Assembly: GCF_016743335.1 (NCBI RefSeq)
Contig: NZ_WCJE01000004.1
Span: forward strand, 29,974 to 93,973
Direction: 5' to 3'
Length of the DNA: 64,000 nt
From: Streptococcus suis
Lineage (GTDB): Bacteria > Bacillota > Bacilli > Lactobacillales > Streptococcaceae
Part shown: in pieces, positions 46,292 through 54,746 of the stretch
Numbering within the stretch: the stretch's first letter is position 1
Layout of the letters: each line of letters opens with the position of its first letter
Made by a program: the position numbers and the translations under genes
The notes under the pieces: model-generated
Told to the model about the DNA's origin: nothing
Database searches by the model: none
Seen by the model: only the letters and a program-made list of their open reading frames with translations

Positions 46292-47239
46292 ATGAAAGTT
46301 GGTCGTTTTCATAGAAACAAGGAAGATAGTCAGATGCGCAGTCTTCGTGAGGATAAAATCATGTTTCTCGCAATTTTGCCTTTCCTGATACTCGTATTTC
46401 TATTCGCCTATTTCCCACTGCATGGCTGGCTGTATGCTCTATATGATTATAAGCCCGCTTTGGGGTTGGAAAGAAGTCCCTTTGTTGGATTGAAATGGTT
46501 CCAGATGCTGGTATCCAGCGAGACTCAGGTTAAACAGTTACTCCAAGTTATGAAAAACACCTTCGCTATGAGTTTTTTGGGGATTGCGACCTCTATCCTA
46601 CCAGTTGGTTTTGCAATCTTTCTCAATGAAATCAAGTGCAAATGGTTTAAAAACTTGGTCCAAACCTTGACGACTCTACCAAACTTCATCAGTTGGGTAC
46701 TAGTTTACACCATTGCCTTTAGCCTATTTTCATCAACCGGATTGGTCAATAGTCTGTTACAAGACTGGGGAATCATTACTGATCCAATTAAGTTTTTGGA
46801 TAGTGATAGTCATACTTGGCTAGCCATGTGTTTATGGGGGATTTGGAAGGGACTTGGTTGGGGAGCAATCATGTACCTAGCAGCTATTGCTGGGATTGAC
46901 CCTGAGCTATACGAATCAGCGCAAATTGATGGTGCTAGTCGATTTGACTTGATGCGCCACATTACACTTCCAGCTCTCATGCCAACCTATTTAGTGATGC
47001 TTATGCTTTCCATCGCTAATATACTCAGCAATGGTATGGATCAATACTTTGTCTTCCAAAATGCCTTTAATAAGAATAGCATTCAGGTGTTGGACCTCTA
47101 TGTTTATAATATCGGTCTAGGGGGTAGTAGTTTATCCTTTGCTACGGCGCTTAGTATGTTAAAGAGTGTCATTAGTGTGGTCCTTCTTATGGTGGTTAAC
47201 TTTGCATCTAAGAAAATTAGAGGCTCTAGCATTGTCTAA
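46292..47239 (+). CDS. ABC sugar permease, LplB type
   Basis: Membrane permease (315 residues) of a CUT1-like oligosaccharide importer with six predicted helices and the EAA loop 'YESAQIDGASRFDLMRHITL' (about 208-227) that contacts the ATPase. Similar to LplB/YteP, which serve complex plant or host glycans. First gene of a three-gene operon (permease, permease, binding protein), all in the same direction. No ATPase gene is here, as usual for this group, which borrows an MsmK-type ATPase. Confidence 0.9.
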   Translation: MKVGRFHRNKEDSQMRSLREDKIMFLAILPFLILVFLFAYFPLHGWLYALYDYKPALGLERSPFVGLKWFQMLVSSETQVKQLLQVMKNTFAMSFLGIATSILPVGFAIFLNEIKCKWFKNLVQTLTTLPNFISWVLVYTIAFSLFSSTGLVNSLLQDWGIITDPIKFLDSDSHTWLAMCLWGIWKGLGWGAIMYLAAIAGIDPELYESAQIDGASRFDLMRHITLPALMPTYLVMLMLSIANILSNGMDQYFVFQNAFNKNSIQVLDLYVYNIGLGGSSLSFATALSMLKSVISVVLLMVVNFASKKIRGSSIV

Positions 47240-47266
47240 AAAATGTAAATAGAAAGGAGTAGTGCT

Positions 47267-48172
47267 ATGAAATCAGAATATGAAACTAGGGCTGATAAAA
47301 TTTTTCAGGCGTGTAACTATTTGATGTTTGGACTCTTTACCCTGATTTGCTTTTACCCTTTTTATTACCTGATTATCAATTCGATCAGTAATAACGAATG
47401 GAGCAGTTTGGGAAATATTCGATTTTTACCGAGAGGGATCCACTTTGAAAACTATATTCAAGTATTGAAATTAGAAGGACTTCCTTTGGCAGCATTGGTA
47501 TCAGTAGCACGGACTGTAATTGGTACTGGTGCGACAGTTTTAGCATCGGCCTTCCTTGGTTTTATGTTTACCCAAGAAAAGCTTTGGAGGCGGAAGTTTT
47601 GGTATCGATTTATCGTCATCACCATGTACTTTAATGCTGGTCTGATCCCAATGTTTATCACCATGAAGAGCTTAGGGTTAACCAATAATTTCTGGGTTTA
47701 TGTTCTCCCAGCGGTTGTACAGCCGTTTAACATTATCCTTGTAAAAACCTATATTGAATCCATCCCTCGTTCTTTACAAGAAGCAGCAGAGATGGATGGA
47801 GCCAATATTTTGCAGGTATTCTTTAAAGTAATCTTACCAAACTGTACACCAATTCTGGCAACAGTTGCTATCTTTTCAGCAGTCGCTCAATGGAATTCCT
47901 TCCAAGATACGCTCTTGTATATTACTGATCAAAAACTATACTCACTACAATATTTGTTATATACTTACATTAACCAATCAAATAGTTTGGCACAAATGGT
48001 GAAGAGTAGCGGCGGTGCTGTTGGGAGTGTTGTCAATGCGGCAACGACTCAGACTCCGACCTCCATTCGGATGACTGTGTCTGTTCTAGTTGTTTTGCCG
48101 ATTATGTTTATTTACCCCCTATTCCAAAAATATTTTGTAAAAGGTATCATGCTTGGTGCCGTGAAAGGATAG
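47267..48172 (+). CDS. ABC sugar permease, YtcP/YcjP type
   Basis: Second permease (301 residues), with six helices, EAA loop 'LQEAAEMDGANILQVFFKVI' (about 171-190) and the C-terminal 'KYFVKGIMLGAVKG' typical of the YtcP/LplC partners of LplB. AAAGGAG lies before ATG 47267. It forms the heterodimeric channel with the preceding protein. Confidence 0.9.
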   Translation: MKSEYETRADKIFQACNYLMFGLFTLICFYPFYYLIINSISNNEWSSLGNIRFLPRGIHFENYIQVLKLEGLPLAALVSVARTVIGTGATVLASAFLGFMFTQEKLWRRKFWYRFIVITMYFNAGLIPMFITMKSLGLTNNFWVYVLPAVVQPFNIILVKTYIESIPRSLQEAAEMDGANILQVFFKVILPNCTPILATVAIFSAVAQWNSFQDTLLYITDQKLYSLQYLLYTYINQSNSLAQMVKSSGGAVGSVVNAATTQTPTSIRMTVSVLVVLPIMFIYPLFQKYFVKGIMLGAVKG

Positions 48173-48178
48173 AAAATA

Positions 48179-49912
48179 ATGAAATTTGGAAAAGTATTAA
48201 AATGTGGGCTTGTCGCCCTATCAAGTATCACTTTACTTTCTGCATGTGGTTCTTCATCAAATCAACAGTCATCTGTTGACCGAAGTCAAGAACTGACCCT
48301 AGATGTTTATGATGATTTAGCGAACTATATGGGTGTCCAAGAAGGTTGGTTTGCGAAGCAAGTTAAGGATAAATTCAATATCAAGTTGAATATTATTGCG
48401 CCAAACGTAGCTGGAAATGGGGATGCATTGTACCAGACACGAACTGCAGCTGGTAATTTGGGAGATATCGTGATTACAAACAGTGGTCAACGCTATCAAG
48501 AATTAGTAGAAGCAGGGCTTTTATATGATGCTACTGATCTCTATAAGGACATGAAAAATGTCAATCAGTATGATACGGCTGTTCAACACCTGAATAAAGA
48601 TGGAAAAATTTATGGTTTCCCAACAGAAGTATCCAGTTTGAAACCGACCGAACCGTCAGAAGCACTAGACTTAACCTTTGGTTCATACCTGCGTTGGGAT
48701 TTATACCAGAAAGCAGGCTACCCAAAAGTGAATACTTTGGAGGATTTACTACCAGTTCTTGAAACGATGCAAAAAGAAAATCCAACAACCCAATCTGGTA
48801 AGAAGGTCTATGCTTTCTCCCTGTTTGCGGACTGGGATGGTAATATGATGAACGCTGGGAAACAACTAGCTGCTCTATATGGTTATGATGAACTTGGCTT
48901 TACCTTAGTGAAAGCTGATGGTTCTGATGTTCAAAGTGTCTTGGATAGTAAATCAGAATATATCCGAGCCTTGAAATTCTATTTCAAAGCCAATCAAATG
49001 GGATTGGTTGACCCAGAATCTACAACTCAAAACTGGGATACCCTATTTTCTAAATATCAAGACGGACAAGTGCTCTTCTCATGGTGGCCATGGTTGGGTA
49101 AATCAGCCTACAACACATCAGACCATCTGAATGCTGGTATGGGCTTCATGGAAGTTCCAATTGCAGATCAAAAGATCTTTTCAAAAGGGAACAATGCTTA
49201 CGGAGGAGAGAACTTTATCGGTATTGGTTCAAATGTCAAGGATCCAAAGAGAGTTGCAGAATTTATCGACTGGCTTTATTCTCCGGAAGGGATCCGTTCA
49301 AATAGTTCATCCAACCAAGGTTCAGCTGGGATTAAAGGCTTAACTTGGGATTTGAATAAGGATAACAAACCTGAGTTAACCGATTTTGGCAAGAAAGCTT
49401 TCCTTTCAAACGAAGGAGTAGATGTACCTAGCGAATACGGAAAAGGTAGCTATAAGGATGGAGTATCCGCTCTGAATGTGAATACGGTTTCACCACTAAA
49501 CATTGACCCAGAAACACAATCTCCTTACTTCTTTAATCTTTGGGAAAGCTATCAAGCAGAAAATGATGTCAATCCAGTGAGCACAGATTGGAAAGACCAC
49601 ATGGATCAAGCAACATCTACCATTGATTATTTAGAAAAACATAATCAAATTCTAGTAGCACCTGGCTCTGGCTATATCGCGCCAAAAGATGATTCTGAAA
49701 TTGATACTATTCGTAATCAAATCAAATCTACTATTAAAGAATACTCTTGGAAGATGGTCTTTGCAAAAGATGAGGCAGAGTTTAACAACCTACTCAAAGA
49801 AATGCAAGATACCGCCAACGGTTTAGGATATGACAAAGTTCTATCTGTTGATAAGAAAAATGCTGAAGACCAAATTAAAGCACGAGAAGCTGTTTTGAAA
49901 GACTTCAAATAG
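48179..49912 (+). CDS. ABC importer substrate-binding lipoprotein (LipO-like)
   Basis: Extracellular binding lipoprotein of 577 residues: lipobox 'LLSAC' with the lipidated Cys at 23, then a family 1 extracellular-binding fold ('GNLGDIVITNSGQRYQEL', 'LRWDLYQKAGYPKVNTLEDL', 'LFSWWPWLGKSAY', 'EGIRSNSSSNQGSAGIKGL'). The large size fits LipO/LplA-type proteins for long oligosaccharides. In context the ligand is probably a xyloglucan oligosaccharide made by the GH5 enzyme. It ends the importer operon at a strong terminator. Confidence 0.88.
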   Translation: MKFGKVLKCGLVALSSITLLSACGSSSNQQSSVDRSQELTLDVYDDLANYMGVQEGWFAKQVKDKFNIKLNIIAPNVAGNGDALYQTRTAAGNLGDIVITNSGQRYQELVEAGLLYDATDLYKDMKNVNQYDTAVQHLNKDGKIYGFPTEVSSLKPTEPSEALDLTFGSYLRWDLYQKAGYPKVNTLEDLLPVLETMQKENPTTQSGKKVYAFSLFADWDGNMMNAGKQLAALYGYDELGFTLVKADGSDVQSVLDSKSEYIRALKFYFKANQMGLVDPESTTQNWDTLFSKYQDGQVLFSWWPWLGKSAYNTSDHLNAGMGFMEVPIADQKIFSKGNNAYGGENFIGIGSNVKDPKRVAEFIDWLYSPEGIRSNSSSNQGSAGIKGLTWDLNKDNKPELTDFGKKAFLSNEGVDVPSEYGKGSYKDGVSALNVNTVSPLNIDPETQSPYFFNLWESYQAENDVNPVSTDWKDHMDQATSTIDYLEKHNQILVAPGSGYIAPKDDSEIDTIRNQIKSTIKEYSWKMVFAKDEAEFNNLLKEMQDTANGLGYDKVLSVDKKNAEDQIKAREAVLKDFK

Positions 49913-49925
49913 AATAAATCAACAG

Positions 49926-49966
49926 AAAAGGTGAGGATGCGTTGGAAATATCCTCACCTTTTTAAT
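49926..49966. terminator. Bidirectional terminator after importer operon
   Basis: Perfect 13-bp stem AAAAGGTGAGGAT (49926-49938) with ATCCTCACCTTTT (49950-49962). It serves the importer operon and the convergent AraC gene. Confidence 0.85.
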
Positions 49967-50669
49967 TTATTGGCTTGTGTGTTTTATTGCGATATTCTTT
50001 TGGAAATAGACCGTGTTTATTCTTAAATTCCCTATAGAGCTGGTTGAGATTTGTAAATCCTGTTCGCTCTGCAATGTCGCTGATTGGGAGAGTTGAAGTG
50101 CTAAGATAGCGTTCCACATCGGTTAAGCGTTTCTCGATTTGTATTTGTTTGAAAGATTTTCCATAGGATTTTTTCAGAAGCGAAGACAGATATTTTTCAT
50201 GATAACCAAATACTTGGGATAATTCTGATAGATTGGTAGTTTTATAATGCTGTTCAATGTAATTGACCATGTTAAAAATTGTGTTGGACGAACTATCAGA
50301 AAAATGAATGAGACTCTTATCCTCATGCTCACTGAGATAGATGAGCTCTAAAAAGATCAAGGAAAAATAATGCTTGCTGGCTTCCATCTTATAGGTGCGG
50401 TCCTTGTATTGTTCCAGCAGTAAGTCTTCAAAGAGAGATCGGATTTGAGGACTATCTCCTGTTTTGAAAATGATGTAGTTGTTATGGCTTTGATTGGAAT
50501 AAAGGGTCTGACTCATGAAATGCGTCAATAGATTCTTGTCATCCAGTGTCAGTAAGGACTTGAAATAATCGTGCTGCATGACAATGTTGATAATAATGTC
50601 ATCATGAGTTGGTACAGAGATGTCATCAAAACAAATGGCAGCGAGCTTTAAAAACAGGTAAATTCTCAA
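49962..50669 (-). CDS. AraC-family regulator, N-terminus truncated at IS
   Basis: The C-terminal 100 residues form an AraC DNA-binding domain with two helix-turn-helix units ('LSELSQVFGYHEKYLSSLLK', 'ISDIAERTGFTNLNQLYREF', then 'HGLFPKEYRN'). The preceding part (235 residues total) has an effector-region tail, but the cupin-like sensor domain usual for this type is absent: the frame begins with a TTG inside the IS inverted repeat. DNA beyond the IS (52208-52343) does not supply the missing domain, so the gene is truncated. It may be inactive or unresponsive. Confidence 0.75.
   Translation of the reverse strand: MRIYLFLKLAAICFDDISVPTHDDIIINIVMQHDYFKSLLTLDDKNLLTHFMSQTLYSNQSHNNYIIFKTGDSPQIRSLFEDLLLEQYKDRTYKMEASKHYFSLIFLELIYLSEHEDKSLIHFSDSSSNTIFNMVNYIEQHYKTTNLSELSQVFGYHEKYLSSLLKKSYGKSFKQIQIEKRLTDVERYLSTSTLPISDIAERTGFTNLNQLYREFKNKHGLFPKEYRNKTHKPIN
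50643..50656 (+). repeat. Direct repeat flanking IS30 element, left copy
   Basis: GAGCTTTAAAAACA, identical to 52194-52207 on the other side of the IS30-family element; a likely 14-base target duplication. Confidence 0.65.
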
Positions 50670-52193
50670 AGTAAGTTCTAGTTCCCATCCTTCCAGAAGT
50701 TACTCTGAGAAAACTGCATAACACCAACAGAATTTAGTCTCAGACTAAGTTCTGTTTTTGACTAAAAATGTTGATAATAGTGAGTTTTAGGGTTGAAAAT
50801 GTTGAAAAAAAGAGTACACTAAAGTTACTGGCTCTGAGACGTCTCAAAGTAAGTTCTAGTTATCTGGAATTTGGGATGGGACAAGTTCCTTTCTATTTTA
50901 AAATTGTTTTTTGATAAAAGCTAGCGATTATTTATCCAATAATTGTGGGGATTGGATGACGTTTTCAGGGTCAATTTTAGAGATTCCCAAAAGTGTTGCC
51001 GCTTCCTCACCGTAGGTAAATGTAAAGAGTTCATAGGCTGATTTTCCGTTGAAAGAAGCTCGTTTGACGCTGTTGACATGTGAACAAACTAGGTTGATGT
51101 CATCCTGTGTCAAGTTATCAAAGCTAGTTCCTTTAGGAAGAATGTCTCTGATAAGTGTGTGATTCTTCTCAATTCTCCCCTTCTGGTCAGAACGATTTGG
51201 GTCACAGAAGAATAGTTTAGATTCTCCACGAACATCCATTTAGATATCGTCTACTCTGGCGAACTCACCGCCATTGTCGGTCAGAATGACAGGGAATAGT
51301 TCGCAGAAGCCCATCTCTTTCTGGTGCAGGTCATTCTTGATAGCGTAGAGGTGTTTAGCGACCTCATTAGCTGTTTTGTTATCAAGTAACCGTGCGAAGA
51401 TAAAGTTACAGAAGGAGAGATTAAAAGTGAGAAGCAGCTTTCCGCCGATCCGTCCAGTAACGGTGTCCATTTCCAGCCAATAGCTGATATCATTCTTAGT
51501 AAGAAAGCCTTGGAAGTCCTAGTAAGACCGTCCTTCTCTGGCAGATTTAGGAATGGGTTGGAGGTTTCTGGTTCTCCGCTTTCTGAATTTTACGACACGT
51601 GGGAAATCGATCGGTTTTGTGGACAGATAGCCTTTTTCGAGGTATCGGTAGATAGAAGCTCTGGATGCCGACAGTTCGTTGGAGGCGATGATGTGGTTGA
51701 GGTGTTGTCCTTTTTGGATGGCAGAAGAGACAATCTCGTCCATGCGATAGAATTCTTCCTTGTTTAGGGCAACACCTGTTCTCGAATCTGAGATCTTAGC
51801 TTCATAATCCAGCTGAGCTCTTTTTGCGTAGTAGAACTGTTTCTGGTATCCACAATTGCTTCTCTTTTTCGGACAGGCATTACAAACGTAGGGAGCCTTT
51901 TTGAGTAGAGGGCAGGTCTCGCAATTAGATGTCACAGAATTTTCTTTAACGACTCGATTTCTGCGAACTTCTTTTGAGATTGTGGATGGATCTTTTCCTA
52001 GCTTAGCAGCGATAGCTGAGAAGGTTTTTAGCTGTTCAATTCCTATTTGAATATCATTACGATCAGAGAGAGTTAAGTGTTTGTTTTTCATTGTCAGTTA
52101 CCAACTTGTCCCAAAGTAAGTTCTACCTTATTTCCTTGTCTCAGTCTAATTTCTAGCTTTGGCGTTAGGCTAGAACTTACTTTGAGAATTTTG
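50657..52193 (-). mobile_element. IS30-family insertion sequence
   Basis: About 1.54 kb between 14-base direct repeats. Near its ends it has inverted repeats TCTCAAAGTAAGTTCTAG (50664-50681) and its complement (52170-52187). An identical internal copy of the left repeat lies at 50842-50859 and a related direct one (CAAAGTAAGTTCTA) at 52111-52124, so the ends are doubled. It encodes one transposase with two stop codons. Gene-free 50670-50927 is the left IS arm. Confidence 0.8.
50928..52091 (-). pseudogene. IS30-family transposase with two in-frame stops
   Basis: One continuous frame of 387 codons encodes an IS30 transposase: N-terminal HTH 'LTLSDRNDIQIGIEQLKTF' and 'LGKDPSTISKEVRRNR', a cysteine-rich insert 'CPLLKKAPYVCNACPKKRSNC', and a DDE core (Asp in 'WLEMDTVTG', Asp in 'LTDNGGEF', Glu in 'GRIEKNH'). 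TAG at 51519-51521 (after 'REGRSY') and TAA at 51240-51242 (after 'RVDDI') interrupt it without frameshift; both probably replaced Glu codons. The element cannot move by itself. Confidence 0.88.
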
Positions 52194-52207
52194 GAGCTTT
52201 AAAAACA
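52194..52207 (+). repeat. Direct repeat flanking IS30 element, right copy
   Basis: GAGCTTTAAAAACA, identical to 50643-50656. The remaining gap to 52343 carries a TATAAT (52253-52258), the likely -10 box for the response regulator gene. Confidence 0.65.
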
Positions 52208-52343
52208 ACTTGGTAATTTATAAATGTTTCATTAGAAGTAATTGAAAAATGGTATAATAAAAGTAGCTTTATGTTTTAATCTTTAGTTTATTTCGTCAAG
52301 TAAAATAAACTAGAAATTACTTTACAGTTTTGAGGTAAGTATT

Positions 52344-53765
52344 ATGGGAAAGGTGAAAACAATCGTCATAGTAGATGATGAACCCATTATTCGAGAAGGT
52401 ATCCAATACCTCATTGATTGGGAGGAGTACGGGTACAAGGTTGTCGCAACTGCAGAAAATGGTAAGAGAGGGTTGATAGCGATTGAGCAGCATAGACCAG
52501 ACTTGATTCTGACAGATATTCGTATGCCTGAGATGACTGGTCTGGAAATGATTCAAGAGGCTAAAAAAATAAATGCCTATTCCTTTCATGCGATTATTTT
52601 ATCTGGTTTTTCTGAGTTTGAATATGCACAAAAAGCGATTGCTCTAGGTTTCACCAACTATCTACTCAAACCAGTAGATGAGGAGGAATTGATTTCTATT
52701 TTGAAGGAGTTGCAAAATCAATCCACTTTGTTAGAGCAAGAGCAGTTACAGAAATTAATTTTTGATAAGTTGTTTTCGGGGGACAAAAGTCCAATCCAAG
52801 ACTATACTTGGCTGAATTGTTCCTGTTTTTATCAAGATATTCCTCAATCTATACTCCATCAGTTAAATAATCAGTCTTGTCAGTACATCACCTTCCAAAA
52901 TATAGGGCGTCATTATCTGGTTTGGCTGGACAATAGAGAGCAAACAAGATTACAAGCTCATTTTATGGAGATTTTCAGACAGCAGGGATTGGTTATCAGC
53001 ACAGGATGGGTTTCTGCAAAACAGGATTTGACCAAGTTGCAAGCTATCTTGGATGAGTTAAGCGAGTTTGCTTTTCTTCGTCCCGATGACCTGATTTATC
53101 CAGATAGTCAATTTTTGAAACATAGATTATCTCCTAAAGCTATCGTTGATTTTGATTCTATCGTTCATCACATCATGAGCGGACAAGAGCTAGTCACTGT
53201 TTTACAAAGGTATCTGCAGACGAGAGTGATTCATTTTACGAGTAAACAGAGCTTTATATGGCAGATTCAGGATGATGTGAAGCTCGTTGTAGATATGCTT
53301 TTGAAAAAAATCCAGAAGCCGTTTGTCTTTGAGATGGATACATTTTACAGTTCTATTAAGAATGTTCAGTCTTATCAGGAGCTTGCGGACTTAATGCTAG
53401 AGAAATTTAAGGAAATCAGTTATACAGTAGGTCTAGAACTAGGCAATGTTGATTTTATTGATCAATTACTGTATTATGTTGATCAGCATTATCAGGAAGA
53501 GCTGACTTTAAAAGATGTAGCCGATCATTTTGGCTATAATAGCGCTTATTTAGGCAAGAAATTTAAAAAGAAAATGGCTGAACCTTTTTTGAATTATTTG
53601 GAGCGGGTACGGATGCAAAAAACAGCGGATTTACTCATACATTCTCGCTTGATGGTTTATGAAATAGCTGATCAAGTAGGTTATAAGAATATTGATTATT
53701 TTTATAAAAAGTTTAAGCATTTTTACGGTGTTACACCGAATGAATATCGAAAGATACATACATAA
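52344..53765 (+). CDS. YesN-like response regulator (REC + AraC HTH)
   Basis: Response regulator of 473 residues. The receiver domain has 'IVIVDDEPIIREGIQ' (about 7-21), phospho-acceptor Asp in 'LILTDIRMPEMTG' (about 57) and 'NYLLKPVDEEEL'. A middle region precedes a C-terminal AraC domain ('LKDVADHFGYNSAYLGKKFK', 'VYEIADQVGYKNIDYFYKKF', then 'YGVTPNEYRK'). It is the expected partner of the YesM-like kinase at 43721 and probably activates the importer and glycosidase operons. It is separated from the kinase gene by the importer and the IS. Confidence 0.87.
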   Translation: MGKVKTIVIVDDEPIIREGIQYLIDWEEYGYKVVATAENGKRGLIAIEQHRPDLILTDIRMPEMTGLEMIQEAKKINAYSFHAIILSGFSEFEYAQKAIALGFTNYLLKPVDEEELISILKELQNQSTLLEQEQLQKLIFDKLFSGDKSPIQDYTWLNCSCFYQDIPQSILHQLNNQSCQYITFQNIGRHYLVWLDNREQTRLQAHFMEIFRQQGLVISTGWVSAKQDLTKLQAILDELSEFAFLRPDDLIYPDSQFLKHRLSPKAIVDFDSIVHHIMSGQELVTVLQRYLQTRVIHFTSKQSFIWQIQDDVKLVVDMLLKKIQKPFVFEMDTFYSSIKNVQSYQELADLMLEKFKEISYTVGLELGNVDFIDQLLYYVDQHYQEELTLKDVADHFGYNSAYLGKKFKKKMAEPFLNYLERVRMQKTADLLIHSRLMVYEIADQVGYKNIDYFYKKFKHFYGVTPNEYRKIHT

Positions 53766-53780
53766 TTAGTCTAAAAATAT

Positions 53781-53812
53781 CAGTAAGAACTCTATTCTTG
53801 CTGGTATTTTTT
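53781..53812 (+). terminator. Terminator after response regulator
   Basis: CAGTAAGAA/TTCTTGCTG stem of 9 bp (53781-53789 with 53795-53803), one G-T pair, followed by GTA and nine T. Confidence 0.75.
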
Positions 53813-53842
53813 TTATGAGATTTTCGTACAATTGATATATAA

Positions 53843-53856
53843 AGAAAGCGGTATCA
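53843..53856 (+). promoter_or_regulatory. cre site upstream of ROK-GH31-xylAB operon
   Basis: AGAAAGCGGTATCA matches the CcpA consensus TGWAANCGNTNWCA except for the first base. It lies 11 bases before the ROK gene start, near the expected transcription start (GATATA at 53834-53839 as possible -10). Confidence 0.6.
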
Positions 53857-53867
53857 TGGAGGTTGAT

Positions 53868-54743
53868 ATGTATTATATTTGCATTGATGTAGGTGGTACA
53901 GCCATAAAATATGCTCTGCTTAATCATCAGGAAACTGTCATTGAACATGGTGAGACTCCGACCCTGAAAAGGAGCAAAGAAGAATTTTTCAAATCCTTAA
54001 CAAAGATTATTCAGTCTTATGAAGAGAAATTTTCAATTCAAGGGATTGGGATTAGTTTTCCAGGTCATATCGTCCCAGAGACAGGGCATGCCCTGCAGGC
54101 TGGAGCAATTGAGGTTCTCAATAATGAAAATATCATTGGACTCTTAAACGAAGCAGGAGTTAGCCAAAGAATTGTCATTGAAAATGATGCCAAGTGTGCG
54201 GCACTAGCTGAAGCCTATTCAGGAAATGCTAGGGATTGTCAGGACTTTTGTCTCTTGACTATTGGTACAGGTGTTGGTGGTGCCATTGTTCGTGATAAAA
54301 AAGTTCTTCATGGTCATGGATACAAAGCTGCTGAGCTTGGGATGATGATTGTAGACTTTGGTGAAAATGGTTTCCAAAATTTGCACGGTCTAGCATCGAC
54401 CAGTGCCTTGGTTCAGGCTTATAAAAAGTTGAAGTGCTTAGATGAATCTACAGTTGTTCATGGGAAATGTGTTTTTGATGATTCTAGCTCTGAAGTGCAG
54501 GAGTTGCTGAGAAAATGGGCAAATTATATTGCATTAGCCATCTTTAACACTGTTTGTCAGAATGATCCTGAAAAGGTATTAATTGGTGGGGGTGTTAGTC
54601 AAGACCCAAGGCTTTTACCCCTAATCCAGGAATCTTTGGAGAAAAATCCTGAATGGCAGATCTTTAAGGTGCCGATTGAAACGTGTTATTATCACAATAT
54701 GGCTGGAATCATGGGCGCTTATTACTTAGTAAAAGAGGTGTAG
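53868..54743 (+). CDS. ROK-family sugar kinase (glucokinase or beta-glucoside kinase)
   Basis: ATP-dependent sugar kinase of 291 residues: ATP motif 'IDVGGTAIKYAL' (5-16), 'IENDAKCAALAE' with the catalytic Asp (about 105), 'LTIGTGVGGAIV' and 'VLIGGGVSQDP'. The cysteine cluster that binds zinc in most ROK glucokinases is absent; 'GMMIVDFGENGFQNL' stands in its place. BglK-type beta-glucoside kinases of the ROK family also lack it, as I recall. With a GH1 enzyme carrying phosphate-binding residues, a cellobiose/beta-glucoside kinase role is attractive; plain glucose kinase is the alternative. ATG 53868 follows GGAGG. The GH31 gene starts 3 bases after its stop. Confidence 0.82.
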   Translation: MYYICIDVGGTAIKYALLNHQETVIEHGETPTLKRSKEEFFKSLTKIIQSYEEKFSIQGIGISFPGHIVPETGHALQAGAIEVLNNENIIGLLNEAGVSQRIVIENDAKCAALAEAYSGNARDCQDFCLLTIGTGVGGAIVRDKKVLHGHGYKAAELGMMIVDFGENGFQNLHGLASTSALVQAYKKLKCLDESTVVHGKCVFDDSSSEVQELLRKWANYIALAIFNTVCQNDPEKVLIGGGVSQDPRLLPLIQESLEKNPEWQIFKVPIETCYYHNMAGIMGAYYLVKEV

Positions 54744-54746
54744 AAT

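Noticed and set aside
53868..54743. ROK protein as a xylose-responsive XylR-type repressor
   Set aside because: There is no N-terminal helix-turn-helix; the protein begins directly with the ATP-binding motif, so it is a kinase.
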